This document shows positions 53,278 to 63,561 of a stretch of DNA of 64,000 nt, one piece after another; position 1 is the first letter of the stretch, and every line of letters begins with the position of its first letter. A program made the position numbers and the translations under genes. This DNA is from Thiobacillus sp. (GTDB taxonomy: Bacteria > Pseudomonadota > Gammaproteobacteria > Burkholderiales > Thiobacillaceae): positions 124,001 to 188,000 of the forward strand of contig NZ_JAUYRI010000013.1 in NCBI RefSeq assembly GCF_030696885.1. The letters are read 5' to 3'. The notes below the pieces were generated by a model. It saw only the letters and a program-made list of their open reading frames with translations, did not search any database and had not been told where the DNA came from.

Positions 53278-54672
53278 ATGCAAAGTGAAGCCAAAGACCC
53301 TCCCCAGTACGCCGTCGTGGCGGCCGTGCAACTGCCGAACGTGAGCGACATCGAGTTCGAGGCATCGCTAACCGAACTGCGCGAACTCGCCAAGACGCTG
53401 GGGTTCACGGTCACCCGCACCTTCACACAAAAACGCGCCGGATTCGACTCGACCGCCTACCTGGGCGTCGGCAAGCGCGAGGAGATCCGCCACTTCGTCC
53501 ACGGCGCGGCTGGGGACGAAACCGAACCCGAACGCGCGCCGCAGAATCCCTTGTATCGGCTCCCGCTCGCCGAAGCATCGAGCGACCCGGCCATGGTCTC
53601 GCCCGAGCCGATCGACGCTCTCTTCGTCGATCACGAAATCTCGCCGTCACAGGCGCGCAACCTCGAAAACGAAGTCGGCTGCCAGGTGATGGACCGCACC
53701 ATGGTCATCCTCGAAATCTTCCACCGCAACGCGCGCTCCCCCGCCGCGCGCGCGCAGGTGGAAATCGCGCGCCTCGGCTACATGGCGCCCCGCCTGCGCG
53801 AAGCGGCCAAGCTGGCCGGCCCGCAGGGGCGGCAGCGCAGCGGCGTCGGCGGCCGCGGCGCCGGCGAATCGCACACCGAACTCGACAAGCGCAAGATCCG
53901 CGACCGCATTGCCGAACTGCAAAAGGAAATTACCGCGATGGACGCGGACCGCAAGACGCAGCGCGCGCGCCGGCAGGCGCACCAGGGCCTCGCCAGCGTG
54001 GCGCTGGTCGGCTACACCAACGCCGGCAAGTCCACGCTGATGCGCGCCCTCACCGGCAGCGAAGTGCTGGTCGCCAACAAACTCTTTGCCACGCTCGACA
54101 CCACCGTGCGCACCCTCTACCCCGAGAGCGTCCCGCGCGTGCTGGTCAGCGACACCGTCGGCTTCATCAAGAACCTGCCTCACGGGCTGGTCGCGTCGTT
54201 CAAATCCACGCTCGAAGAAGCGCTCGACGCCTCGCTGCTGCTCCACGTCATCGACGCCAGCGACCCCGGCTTCGAGCGGCAGATCGAAACCACCGACGAA
54301 GTGCTCAGGGAAATCGACGCGCAGGACGTGCCGCGCCTGCGCATCTTCAACAAGATCGACCACGTCGGCGACGCCGCCGCACAAGCCGAGCGCGAAGCCG
54401 CACTGCGCACCGACTATCCCGGCTGCATCGTCATGAGCGCCCGCCGCCCCGCCGACGTCGCCAAGCTGCACCAGGCGATCGTTGTGTTCTTCCAGAAGGA
54501 CCTGATCGAGGCTGAGCTGTTTCTGCCGTGGTCGGCGCAGCAACTACGCGGCGAAATCTTCGCACGCTGCGAAGTGCTGGAGGAGCGCGCCGACGAAGAG
54601 GGTGCGTTCTTCCGCGTGCGCGGTGAGCTGGATACTCTGAATGGCCTGCAGGAGCAGTTAAGCCAAAAGTGA
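53278..54672 (+). CDS. hflX: HflX ribosome-splitting GTPase
   Basis: This is a 464-residue GTPase. The N-terminal HflX domain ends with MAPRLREAAKLAGPQGRQRS and GVGGRGAGESHTELDKRKIR, followed by the G domain: G1 GYTNAGKST, G2-like FATLDTTVRTLY, G3 DTVGF, G4 NKID. A tail (LRGEIFARCEVLEERADEEG) closes it. HflX splits stalled ribosomes after stress. An insertion between about 75 and 110 (ETEPERAPQNPLYRLPLAEA) is not usual. It is a lone gene here, unlike the hfq-hflX order of many proteobacteria. Confidence 0.93.
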   Translation: MQSEAKDPPQYAVVAAVQLPNVSDIEFEASLTELRELAKTLGFTVTRTFTQKRAGFDSTAYLGVGKREEIRHFVHGAAGDETEPERAPQNPLYRLPLAEASSDPAMVSPEPIDALFVDHEISPSQARNLENEVGCQVMDRTMVILEIFHRNARSPAARAQVEIARLGYMAPRLREAAKLAGPQGRQRSGVGGRGAGESHTELDKRKIRDRIAELQKEITAMDADRKTQRARRQAHQGLASVALVGYTNAGKSTLMRALTGSEVLVANKLFATLDTTVRTLYPESVPRVLVSDTVGFIKNLPHGLVASFKSTLEEALDASLLLHVIDASDPGFERQIETTDEVLREIDAQDVPRLRIFNKIDHVGDAAAQAEREAALRTDYPGCIVMSARRPADVAKLHQAIVVFFQKDLIEAELFLPWSAQQLRGEIFARCEVLEERADEEGAFFRVRGELDTLNGLQEQLSQK

Positions 54673-54736
54673 TGAGCGGATCACTTGTAGCCAGAGTTAG
54701 CTTTCCTGCTCTGCCAGACCTTGTGACACGCCTCGC

Positions 54737-54770
54737 TTGACGCCTTATATTCCTTACAATAAAGTAAGGA
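54737..54770 (+). promoter_or_regulatory. promoter with inverted-repeat operator, for the antitoxin-toxin pair
   Basis: A TTGACG hexamer (54737-54742) and TAAAGT (54760-54765) are 17 bp apart. A perfect inverted repeat TCCTTAC-aataaa-GTAAGGA (54751-54770) covers the second, just before the ribosome site of the antitoxin gene. Autorepression by the AbrB-type antitoxin is the likely role, as for other such pairs. Confidence 0.65.
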
Positions 54771-54790
54771 GGCATGAAAAGGAGGCCGCC

Positions 54791-55033
54791 ATGTCAACCG
54801 CAACCATGACCACCAAAGGGCAGATCACCATTCCCGCCGCTGTGCGGGCCGCGCTCGGCGTTGAAGCCGGGGATCGCGTCGAGTTTGTCCAGGTTGAGCC
54901 TGGGCGTTTCGAACTGGTGCCTGCAACGAGTCCGGTCACGGCGCTCAAGGGGCTTGTGCGCAAGCCCACCTCGCCAGTAACAGTCGAGGACATGAACAAG
55001 GCGATCGCGGCCCAAGGGGCAAAGGCAAAATGA
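54791..55033 (+). CDS. vapB: AbrB/SpoVT-type antitoxin
   Basis: This 80-residue protein has an N-terminal swapped-hairpin AbrB domain (TMTTKGQITIPAAVRAALGV, then EAGDRVEFVQVEPGRFELVP), which binds DNA, and a C-terminal part (KPTSPVTVEDMNKAIAAQGA) that usually wraps the toxin. It neutralises the PIN-domain toxin encoded next to it. Its stop overlaps the toxin start (ATGA). Gene symbols differ between authors; vapB-type is meant. Confidence 0.9.
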   Translation: MSTATMTTKGQITIPAAVRAALGVEAGDRVEFVQVEPGRFELVPATSPVTALKGLVRKPTSPVTVEDMNKAIAAQGAKAK

Positions 55034-55425
55034 TTGGCCTGGATACCAACGTCCTCGTCCGCTACATCGCGCAGGACGACCCGAAGCAGTCAGCAAAGGC
55101 GACGAAGCTGATCGAGTCCTTGACGACGGACGCGCCAGGCTATGTAGGCGTCGTATCCGTTGTCGAGTTGGTGTGGGTGTTGACCGGGTGCTACGCGTCC
55201 ACCAAAAACGAGATTTGCGACGTACTGGAAACGCTGCTGCGCACCCGGGAAATTGTCGTGGCGCAGTCCGACACCGTTTGGAAGGCGATACAACTATTCA
55301 AGGGCGGCAAAGCCGACTTTGCCGACTGCCTGATCGAACGCTCAGCCGCCGAAGCCGGATGCAGCCACACGGCAACCTTCGACCGCAATGCCGCGATGGA
55401 CTGCGGCATGCGCTTGATTGATTAA
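55030..55425 (+). CDS. vapC: VapC-type PIN-domain toxin
   Basis: This 131-residue protein is a PIN-domain RNase toxin. The acidic catalytic residues are visible in MIGLDTNVLVRYIAQDD (Asp5), SVVELVWVL (Glu), GGKADFADCLIERSA and ATFDRNAAM. In family members these bind Mg2+ and cut tRNA or rRNA. It overlaps the antitoxin gene by 4 bp. Confidence 0.92.
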   Translation: MIGLDTNVLVRYIAQDDPKQSAKATKLIESLTTDAPGYVGVVSVVELVWVLTGCYASTKNEICDVLETLLRTREIVVAQSDTVWKAIQLFKGGKADFADCLIERSAAEAGCSHTATFDRNAAMDCGMRLID

Positions 55426-55494
55426 CCGGGAGCAACCACGGCCGGTGACCGAACCAAAGCGGGAAGTCAAGCCGCACGGCAGACCGCGTGTGAA

Positions 55495-56118
55495 CTAAAT
55501 CCGGCTCGCCGTCTGCCGCATCACATCCGCAGCAAAGCGCATCGCCATTTTCACCGGCATCGGTAGCGGCGCGCCACCGTGGTCGATGGCGGTCTGGGCG
55601 TGCTGGGCTTCGTCGGTTTTCATTTGTTCGACGACGGCGCGGCTTTTGGCGTCGGCTTCGGGCAGCTTTTGCAGGTGGCCGTCGAGGTGCGCTTCGACCT
55701 GACGTTCGGTTTCGGCGAGAAAGCCGAGGTTCCATTTGTCGCCCAGCATGCCGGCGACGACGCCCATGCTGAAGGCGCCGCCGAACCACAGCGGGTTCAA
55801 CAGGCTCTTGCGGCCGCCCAGTTCGTTGATGCGCGTTTCGCACCAGGCGAGGTGGTCGGTTTCTTCGCGCGCGGCGCGTTCGAGTTCGGCGCGGACCTGG
55901 TCGTTTTTCGTGGTGAGCGCCTGGCCGGCGTAGAGCGCCTGGGCGCAGACTTCGCCGACGTGGTTGACGCGCATCAGCGCGGCGGCCTGGGCGCGCTCGG
56001 TTTCGCTCAACTCGGCTTCGGGGCCGGTGCCGGGATAGGGGCGCGCGGCGTGGGGGCTGGCGAAGATGGTGCGCAGGCCGAGGTCGAAGGTGGTGATGAG
56101 CTGGTCGAGGCGGTTCAT
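55495..56118 (-). CDS. coq7: demethoxyubiquinone hydroxylase Coq7
   Basis: This is a 207-residue di-iron hydroxylase that adds the last ring hydroxyl in ubiquinone synthesis. The metal motifs appear as [20 protein letters not shown] (Glu-x-x-His type), [20 protein letters not shown] and a third [17 protein letters not shown]. The coiled middle ([20 protein letters not shown]) is typical. The gene is widespread in betaproteobacteria and acts at the inner membrane. The start is 56118. Confidence 0.95.
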   Translation of the reverse strand: MNRLDQLITTFDLGLRTIFASPHAARPYPGTGPEAELSETERAQAAALMRVNHVGEVCAQALYAGQALTTKNDQVRAELERAAREETDHLAWCETRINELGGRKSLLNPLWFGGAFSMGVVAGMLGDKWNLGFLAETERQVEAHLDGHLQKLPEADAKSRAVVEQMKTDEAQHAQTAIDHGGAPLPMPVKMAMRFAADVMRQTASRI

Positions 56119-56211
56119 GGTGTTGCTCCTGTATCAGGGTGGCTTACTTGGGTGGAAGGCGGGCCCTCTCCCCCAGTCCCTCTCCCGCTTGCGCGCGAGG
56201 GGTGAAGGGCA

Positions 56212-57300
<1,089 letters not shown>

Positions 57301-57402
57301 GGAGGTGCTCCGTTTTGGCCGATTATACGAGGCCGCCGCTCCAGGCGGAGGCCCAAGCGCCGCATGTTAAAATTGCCGCCTTTTCCAGCCCGCCCATTTG
57401 CC

Positions 57403-58647
57403 ATGTTCAACCGCCAAGACACCCTCGCCAAGACCGACCCCGACCTGTGGGCCGCGATCCAGAAAGAAGACCAGCGCCAGCAGGACCACATCGAGCTGAT
57501 CGCTTCGGAAAACTACACCAGCCCGGCGGTGATGCAGGCGCAGGGTTCGCAGCTCACCAATAAGTACGCCGAGGGCTATCCCGGCAAGCGCTACTACGGC
57601 GGCTGCGAATACGTGGACATCGTCGAGCAGCTGGCGATCGACCGGGTGAAGGCGCTGTTCGGCGCCGAGGCCGCCAACGTGCAAGCCAACTCCGGCTCGC
57701 AGGCCAACCAGGCGGTGTTTCTGGCCTTCCTCAAGCCCGGCGACACCATCATGGGCATGAGCCTCGCCGAAGGCGGCCACCTCACCCACGGCATGGCGCT
57801 CAACATGAGCGGCAAGTGGTTCAACGTCGTCGCCTACGGCCTCAACGAAAAAGAGGAAATCGACTACCCGAAGATGGAAGCGCTGGCGCGCGAACACAAG
57901 CCCAAGCTGATCATCGCCGGCGCCTCGGCCTACGCGCTCCGGATCGACTTCGAGCGCTTCGCCAAGATCGCAAAAGAGATCGGCGCAATCTTCATGGTTG
58001 ATATGGCGCACTACGCCGGCCTGATCGCCGCGGGCGTGTACCCCAACCCGGTGCCGCATGCCGACGTGGTGACCTCGACCACCCACAAGACCCTGCGCGG
58101 TCCGCGCGGCGGCATCATTTTGATGAAGGCCGAACATGAGAAGGCGATCAACTCGGCGATCTTCCCCGGCCTGCAGGGCGGCCCGCTGATGCACGTGATC
58201 GCCGGCAAGGCGGTGGCGTTCAAGGAAGCGTCGAGCAAGGAATTCAAGCACTACCAGGAGCAGGTGATCGCCAACGCGCTGGTGATGTGCAAGGTGCTGG
58301 TCGAGCGTGGCCTCAGGATCATCTCCGGCCGCACCGAGAGCCACGTCTTCCTGGTCGACCTGCAGCCGAAGAAGCTCACCGGCAAGGAAGCCGAAGCGCT
58401 GCTGGGTCGCGCCCACATCACGGTCAACAAGAACTCGATTCCGAACGACCCGCAGAAGCCCTTCGTCACCAGCGGCATCCGCATCGGCACCCCGGCGATG
58501 ACCACGCGCGGCTTCAAGGAACTGGAAGCCGAACAGCTCGCCCACCTGATCGCCGACGTGCTCGACGCACCGACCGACGAGGCCGTGATCGAGCGGGTGA
58601 AGGGCGATGTGGCTAAGTTGGTGGCGAAGTTTCCGGTGTATGGGTGA
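57403..58647 (+). CDS. glyA: serine hydroxymethyltransferase
   Basis: This is a 414-residue PLP enzyme that interconverts serine and glycine with tetrahydrofolate. The motifs are [60 protein letters not shown], the PLP-lysine region [19 protein letters not shown] and [20 protein letters not shown]. It is a conserved housekeeping gene. Its position next to nrdR and ribD is common in betaproteobacteria. Confidence 0.97.
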   Translation: MFNRQDTLAKTDPDLWAAIQKEDQRQQDHIELIASENYTSPAVMQAQGSQLTNKYAEGYPGKRYYGGCEYVDIVEQLAIDRVKALFGAEAANVQANSGSQANQAVFLAFLKPGDTIMGMSLAEGGHLTHGMALNMSGKWFNVVAYGLNEKEEIDYPKMEALAREHKPKLIIAGASAYALRIDFERFAKIAKEIGAIFMVDMAHYAGLIAAGVYPNPVPHADVVTSTTHKTLRGPRGGIILMKAEHEKAINSAIFPGLQGGPLMHVIAGKAVAFKEASSKEFKHYQEQVIANALVMCKVLVERGLRIISGRTESHVFLVDLQPKKLTGKEAEALLGRAHITVNKNSIPNDPQKPFVTSGIRIGTPAMTTRGFKELEAEQLAHLIADVLDAPTDEAVIERVKGDVAKLVAKFPVYG

Positions 58648-58653
58648 TGTATA

Positions 58654-58803
58654 TAGGAGATAGGATCTAGGTGCTAGGAATTAGGGGATGAGCGGCCTTT
58701 GGCCGCGCGATTTTGAAATTTCAAATAGCCGCGAAGCGACATTCCCTAACCCCTATCTCCTAGTTCCTAAATCCTAACGAGCTCCTAGATCCCAGCCCCT
58801 AAA
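58654..58803. repeat. inverted heptad-repeat element (TAGGNNN array) between glyA and nrdR
   Basis: Five perfect heptads TAGGNNN in a row occupy 58654-58688 (AGA, ATC, TGC, AAT, GGA). The right arm (58741-58803) holds the mirror-image NNNCCTA-type heptads (CCTAAC, CCTATC, CCTAGT, CCTAAA, CCTAAC, then CCTAGA). An AT-rich centre contains GAAATTTC. It looks like a mobile or amplified short repeat that can fold into a long hairpin. Confidence 0.75.
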
Positions 58804-58805
58804 AA

Positions 58806-59288
58806 ATGAAATGCCCCTTCTGCGGCTCCCTCGACACCCAGGTCATCGACTCCCGCGTCAATGAGGCGGGCGACGCGATTCGTCGTCGTCGTCGCTGCAC
58901 GGCGTGCGACAAGCGTTTCACCACCTGGGAAACCGCCGAGCTGCGGCCGCCGCAGATCGTCAAGACCAACGGCACGCGTGAGGATTTTTCCGAAACCAAG
59001 CTGATGGAAGGTTTTCGGCGTGCGCTGCATAAGCGCCCGGTGCCGACCGAGCTGGTGGACGCGGCGGTCGCGCGTATCCGCCAGCGCCTGCTGACGCGCG
59101 GCGCGCGCGAAATCCCGGCGCGCGAAGTCGGCGAGCTGGTGATGATCGAGCTGAAGAAGCTCGACAAGGTCGCGTATATCCGCTTTGCGTCGGTGTACAA
59201 GAGCTTCCAGGACCCGGACGATTTCCGCGACGTGCTGCAGGATCTGGAACGTACGCCGCCGCATGGTGTGGACGACCTGTTCGAGTAA
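58806..59288 (+). CDS. nrdR: transcriptional repressor NrdR
   Basis: This is a 160-residue repressor of ribonucleotide reductase genes. The zinc ribbon is C-P-F-C ... C-T-A-C-D (residues 3-6 and 31-34), followed by the RFTTWE sequence and an ATP-cone domain ([40 protein letters not shown]). It ends with [20 protein letters not shown]. Its binding to ATP or dATP decides whether it represses. It lies 6 bp before ribD. Confidence 0.96.
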   Translation: MKCPFCGSLDTQVIDSRVNEAGDAIRRRRRCTACDKRFTTWETAELRPPQIVKTNGTREDFSETKLMEGFRRALHKRPVPTELVDAAVARIRQRLLTRGAREIPAREVGELVMIELKKLDKVAYIRFASVYKSFQDPDDFRDVLQDLERTPPHGVDDLFE

Positions 59289-59294
59289 ATCTTC

Positions 59295-60386
59295 TTGAGC
59301 GCCGCCACCGCCTTTTCCGCTGCCGACCACGCCCATATGGCGCGCGCGCTGCAACTGGCGGCGCGCGGGCTGTTCACCACCAGCCCCAATCCGCGCGTCG
59401 GCTGCGTCATCGTCAAGGACGGTCAGGTCATCGGCGAAGGCTGGCACCAGCGCGCCGGCACGCCGCACGCCGAAATCCATGCGCTGGGCCAGGCCGGCGA
59501 CGCGGCGCGCGGGGCGACGGTCTACGTCACGCTCGAACCCTGTTCGCATCACGGCCGCACGCCGCCGTGCGCCGAGGCGCTGGTCAACGCCGGCGTGGCA
59601 CGCGTGGTGGCGGCGATGCGCGACCCCAACCCGCTGGTGGCGGGCGGCGGCATCGACATGCTGACGCTGGCTGGCATCCACGCCGAAGTCGGCCTGATGG
59701 AAGCCGAGGCGCACGCGCTCAACCCGGGCTTCATTTCACGCATGACGCGGCAGCGCCCATGGGTGCGGCTTAAAACCGCCGCGACCCTGGACGGCAAGAC
59801 AGCGCTCGCCAACGGCGCCTCGCAGTGGATTACTGGCGAGGCCGCGCGTGCCGACGTGCAGCAGTTGCGCGCGCGCGCCTGCGCGATCCTCACCGGCAGC
59901 GGCACCGTGCTGGCCGACAACCCGCGCATGACCGTGCGTGAGCTCGACATCGGCCGCCAGCCGCTGCGCGTCATCGTCGATTCCGGATTGCGCACGCCGG
60001 CCGCTGCGGCCATCCTGCCCGCGCTCGTCGCCTGCCATCACGCGCCCCCGACGGCGCGCGCTGCACTCGAACAGACGGGCGCGGACGTGATCGAGTTACC
60101 CGGCATCGACGGCCGCGTCGACCTGGCTGCCCTGTTGACGCTGCTGGCGCAGCGCGGCGTCAACGAACTGCATGTCGAAGCCGGCGCCGCGCTGAACGGC
60201 GCGCTGCTCGCGGCGGGGCTGGTGGACGAATGGGTCGCCTATGTGGCGCCGATGGCCGTTGGCGACGACGCGCGCGGCCTGTTTGCAATGCCGGCGCTGA
60301 CGACGCTGGCCGATGCCGCGCGCTTCCGGCTCGCCGACGTGCGCCAGATCGGCGGCGATCTGCGGCTGATGCTGCTGCCTGCGTGA
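59295..60386 (+). CDS. ribD: bifunctional riboflavin deaminase/reductase RibD
   Basis: This is a 363-residue enzyme for the second and third steps of riboflavin synthesis. The N-terminal deaminase has the zinc motif H-A-E in GTPHAEIHALGQAGDAARGA and P-C-x8-C in LEPCSHHGRTPPCAEALVNA. The C-terminal reductase domain shows RPWVRLKTAATLDGKTALAN and AARADVQQLRARACAILTGS. The start is a TTG at 59295, because no ATG precedes the conserved AADHAHMARALQLAARGL block. Translation is probably coupled to nrdR. Confidence 0.95.
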   Translation: MSAATAFSAADHAHMARALQLAARGLFTTSPNPRVGCVIVKDGQVIGEGWHQRAGTPHAEIHALGQAGDAARGATVYVTLEPCSHHGRTPPCAEALVNAGVARVVAAMRDPNPLVAGGGIDMLTLAGIHAEVGLMEAEAHALNPGFISRMTRQRPWVRLKTAATLDGKTALANGASQWITGEAARADVQQLRARACAILTGSGTVLADNPRMTVRELDIGRQPLRVIVDSGLRTPAAAAILPALVACHHAPPTARAALEQTGADVIELPGIDGRVDLAALLTLLAQRGVNELHVEAGAALNGALLAAGLVDEWVAYVAPMAVGDDARGLFAMPALTTLADAARFRLADVRQIGGDLRLMLLPA

Positions 60387-60429
60387 ACGGCTGTCCGGCG
60401 CTACTAGGCCGAACGCGGCGACGATCCCC

Positions 60430-61674
60430 TTACGGAACTGCGTGCGCAGCTGGCGGCTGCGTGGGGCGATCCTGCGGCGCCGCGGCGCTTGCAGTGCCCG
60501 CTGTTTGTGCGGGTCGAACGCCGGTCATGAAATAGTCGATCAGGTCCTGCACCGGGCGGATTTCGCTGCCAAATGGCAGCGTCTCGGAGCCGCGAAAGAA
60601 CAGGCCCTTGTTGACTTCGCCCTTCAGCGCGGCAACCAGTTGCGAGTCGATGCAGAACTGCCCCGCCTTGGCGATGCCGTCGCGCAGGCCGCATTGCGTC
60701 AGGCAGTGCAGGCCGATGGCGCAGCGGTTGGGATCGGCCTTGGCGCAGGCCTGCAATTTCGCCTCGCGCTTGAGATAGTTGGCAAGCCACGGAGTTTTGA
60801 CGGCGCGCGCGGGCAAGCCGGCCACGCTCATGAAGGTGACGATGTCTTCGGGTCGGGCTTCGGCCAGCACGCGCTTGAATTCGGGATGGGCGTCGCCTTC
60901 GACGGTGACGGCGAACGGCGTGCCGATCTGCACCGCCGATGCGCCCAGCGCCAGCGCGGCCTTGAGTTTTTCGTGGCTGTTGATGCCGCCGCCGACGATG
61001 ATCGGAATCTGCCCGCGCGCGATGCCCAGGTCGTCGAATGTCTTGAAAATGCCGGGCAGCACTTCGGCGATATCGAAACGCACATGGGCAAGCTCGTCCG
61101 GATTCGGCGCGCCGAGGTGGCCGCCGGCATACAGCGGATGCTCGATCACGATGGCGTCCGGCAGGCGGCCGCCCGGTCCGAATTTTTTCAGGCGCGACCA
61201 CTTCTTCAGCACGATGGCGACGCCGCGCGCATCCGACAGGATCGGGATCAGCGCGACGTCGGGATAGTCTTCGGTCAGTTCCGGCAGGTCGAGCGGCAGC
61301 CCCGCCCCCATGACGATGGCCTGCGCGCCCGAAGCGCACGCCTGCTTGACATAGGCCGGATGCGCGTCGACCGCCTTCATCACGTTGACGGCGATGAGTC
61401 CGTTGCCCGCCGCCAGCGCAAGCGCAGCCTTGATCTCGCGGTCGAGCGCGATCAGGTTCAGGCGGTTGAGCTCATCGCGGTCGCGGCAATGCAGGGCCTG
61501 CGCCGACAGGTCGGCGTGATGGTGCCGCAGGTCGATGCTCGCGATGGTGCCGACGCCGCCCGCCCGCGCCACCGTGCCGGCCAGCCGATGCGCGGAAATG
61601 CCCACGCCCATGCCGCCCTGAACGATGGGCAGTAGCGTGTGGCCACGAATGGAAAACGAGGGGGAGGTCTCCAT
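60430..61674 (-). CDS. nitronate monooxygenase-family protein
   Basis: This is a 414-residue FMN-binding TIM-barrel protein. Family features are LPIVQGGMGVGISAHRLAGT, VARAGGVGTIASIDLRHHHA, QAIVMGAGLPLDLPELTEDY, PIIVGGGINSHEKLKAALAL and GASAVQIGTPFAVTVEGDAH. Nitronate monooxygenases break down propionate 3-nitronate and related compounds. The C-terminal 25 residues (AQTAGTASAAAPQDRPTQPP) are low-complexity. It sits on the minus strand inside the rib gene block, between ribD and ribE. Confidence 0.92.
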   Translation of the reverse strand: METSPSFSIRGHTLLPIVQGGMGVGISAHRLAGTVARAGGVGTIASIDLRHHHADLSAQALHCRDRDELNRLNLIALDREIKAALALAAGNGLIAVNVMKAVDAHPAYVKQACASGAQAIVMGAGLPLDLPELTEDYPDVALIPILSDARGVAIVLKKWSRLKKFGPGGRLPDAIVIEHPLYAGGHLGAPNPDELAHVRFDIAEVLPGIFKTFDDLGIARGQIPIIVGGGINSHEKLKAALALGASAVQIGTPFAVTVEGDAHPEFKRVLAEARPEDIVTFMSVAGLPARAVKTPWLANYLKREAKLQACAKADPNRCAIGLHCLTQCGLRDGIAKAGQFCIDSQLVAALKGEVNKGLFFRGSETLPFGSEIRPVQDLIDYFMTGVRPAQTAGTASAAAPQDRPTQPPAAHAVP

Positions 61675-61771
61675 GTCGATCCTTCCAGCGATGCAAAACC
61701 ACCATTATAGTCATTGCGGATGTCTTTATCCTGTTAATGGCCGGGACGGCCCGGATGCGCCGTTGTCGGGG

Positions 61772-61800
61772 TTCACCCACCGGGCCTAAACGCCTACAAT
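61772..61800 (+). promoter_or_regulatory. candidate sigma-70 promoter for ribE
   Basis: TTCACC (61772-61777) and TACAAT (61795-61800) are spaced by 17 bp, and the ribE ATG is at 61830. The -35 is a weak match. No FMN riboswitch fold was found in this gap. Confidence 0.45.
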
Positions 61801-61829
61801 GCGTGGTCCAGCAGGCAGGTCTCTCGCGC

Positions 61830-62435
61830 ATGTTCACCGGCATCATCCAATCCATAGGCCGCATTCACGACTACGAAGCCCGCGGCGCCGATGCGCGCAT
61901 GGTCATTACCGGCGGCGGGCTGGACTTTTCCGACGTCGCGATTGGCGACAGCATCGCGGTCAACGGCGTCTGCCTGACTGCGGTGGCGCTCGCGGCCGAC
62001 CGCTTCACCGTCGACGTCTCGGCCGAGACGCTGCGCTGCACGGAGGGCTTCGTGCCGGGTGCCGAAGTCAACCTGGAAAAGGCCTTGCGGCTGGTCGACC
62101 GCCTTGGCGGCCATCTGGTGTCGGGCCATGTCGACGGCGTCGGCACGGTACACCGTTTTGCGCCGGTCGGCGAATCGCATCTGCTGGAAATCGACGCGCC
62201 GGGCGAACTCGCGCGCTACACCATTCGCAAGGGCTCGATCACGGTGAACGGCGTCTCGCTGACGGTCAACGCGGTGGAGGGCGCACGCTTCGCGCTCAAC
62301 CTGATTCCGCACACGCTGGAAATGACGACGCTCAAGCAGCTGAAAGCAGGCAGCCGCGTCAACCTGGAAGTCGACATGATCGCGCGCTACGTCGAGCGCC
62401 TGGCTCAATTCACGAACACCACAGACAAAGATTAA
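61830..62435 (+). CDS. ribE: riboflavin synthase alpha chain
   Basis: This is a 201-residue enzyme that makes riboflavin from two lumazines. It has two similar halves, [20 protein letters not shown] and [20 protein letters not shown], then [20 protein letters not shown] and [20 protein letters not shown], the second being the lumazine-binding repeat. It lies upstream of ribBA and ribH in the same direction, 13 bp before ribBA. Confidence 0.96.
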   Translation: MFTGIIQSIGRIHDYEARGADARMVITGGGLDFSDVAIGDSIAVNGVCLTAVALAADRFTVDVSAETLRCTEGFVPGAEVNLEKALRLVDRLGGHLVSGHVDGVGTVHRFAPVGESHLLEIDAPGELARYTIRKGSITVNGVSLTVNAVEGARFALNLIPHTLEMTTLKQLKAGSRVNLEVDMIARYVERLAQFTNTTDKD

Positions 62436-62448
62436 GGAACACGCACTG

Positions 62449-63534
62449 ATGAGCCTCGCCTCCACCCTGGAAATTATCGAAGAGCTGAAAGCCGGCCGCA
62501 TGGTTGTGCTGGTTGACGAGGAAGACCGCGAAAACGAAGGCGACCTCGTGATGGCCGCCGAGCACGTCACGCCCGACGCGATCAACTTCATGGCCAAGTA
62601 CGGCCGCGGCCTGATCTGCCTGACGCTGACCGACGACCGCTGCCGCCAGCTGGGGCTGAAGCAGATGGTGAGCGACAACCAGACGCCGCACGGCACCGCG
62701 TTCACGATCTCGATCGAAGCGGCCGCGGGCGTGACCACCGGCATTTCGGCCGCCGACCGCGCGGTGACGATCCAGGCCGCGGTGAAGAAGGACGCCAAGG
62801 CCACCGACATCATCCAGCCCGGCCATATTTTCCCGCTGCGCGCGCAGCCCGGCGGCGTGCTGGTGCGCGCGGGCCACACCGAAGCCGGCTGCGATCTGGC
62901 GGGACTCGCGGGTCTGGTGCCCGCCTCGGTGATTTGCGAAATCCTCAAGGACGACGGCACCATGGCGCGGCTGCCCGACCTGGTGCCGTTCGCCCAGGAG
63001 CACGGCCTGAAGATCGGCGCCATCGCCGACCTGATCCACTACCGCAACCAGACCGAAAGCCTGGTCGAGCGCGCGGCCGACCGCCTGATCCAGACCGTCT
63101 ACGGCGCCTTCCGCCTGATTGCCTACCGCGACAAGTGCGCCGGCGAAACCCACCTCGCGCTCGTCAAGGGCGAGATTCATGCGGACAAGGAAACCCTAGT
63201 GCGCGTGCACGAACCCTTGAGCGTGATGGATTTTCTCGACGTCACCGGCGGCGGCCACTCGTGGCCGATCCTCGGCGCGATGGAGCGCATCGCCGAATCG
63301 CAGTCGGGCGTGGTGGTGCTGCTGCATCGTCCGGAAACCGCCGACGCGCTGCTGAACCGAATCAACCCGCCACCGGTCGACAACCGCAAGTACGACCTGC
63401 GCGACTACGGCATCGGCGCACAGATCCTGCGCGATCTCGGCGTCGGCAAAATGCGGCTGCTGGCCAGCCCGCGCAAGATGCCGGCAATGGATGGTTTCGG
63501 GCTGGAAGTCACCGGCTATTCTGAAAAAGCTTGA
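62449..63534 (+). CDS. ribB: 3,4-dihydroxy-2-butanone-4-phosphate synthase with degenerate GTP cyclohydrolase II domain
   Basis: This is a 361-residue protein. The N-terminal DHBP synthase domain (residues 1-200) is intact: [59 protein letters not shown]. The C-terminal part (about 205-361) looks like GTP cyclohydrolase II ([40 protein letters not shown]) but lacks the three zinc cysteines (C-TGD ... CDC). Only the first activity is expected; the first step of the pathway should be carried out by a separate RibA enzyme. Confidence 0.94.
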   Translation: MSLASTLEIIEELKAGRMVVLVDEEDRENEGDLVMAAEHVTPDAINFMAKYGRGLICLTLTDDRCRQLGLKQMVSDNQTPHGTAFTISIEAAAGVTTGISAADRAVTIQAAVKKDAKATDIIQPGHIFPLRAQPGGVLVRAGHTEAGCDLAGLAGLVPASVICEILKDDGTMARLPDLVPFAQEHGLKIGAIADLIHYRNQTESLVERAADRLIQTVYGAFRLIAYRDKCAGETHLALVKGEIHADKETLVRVHEPLSVMDFLDVTGGGHSWPILGAMERIAESQSGVVVLLHRPETADALLNRINPPPVDNRKYDLRDYGIGAQILRDLGVGKMRLLASPRKMPAMDGFGLEVTGYSEKA

Positions 63535-63561
63535 TCCTCTGAGAAGAAAGGGACACACCAC

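Noticed and set aside
61675-61829. Possible FMN riboswitch before ribE
   Set aside because: The conserved FMN-element segments were not found in the gap; only a weak promoter could be supported.
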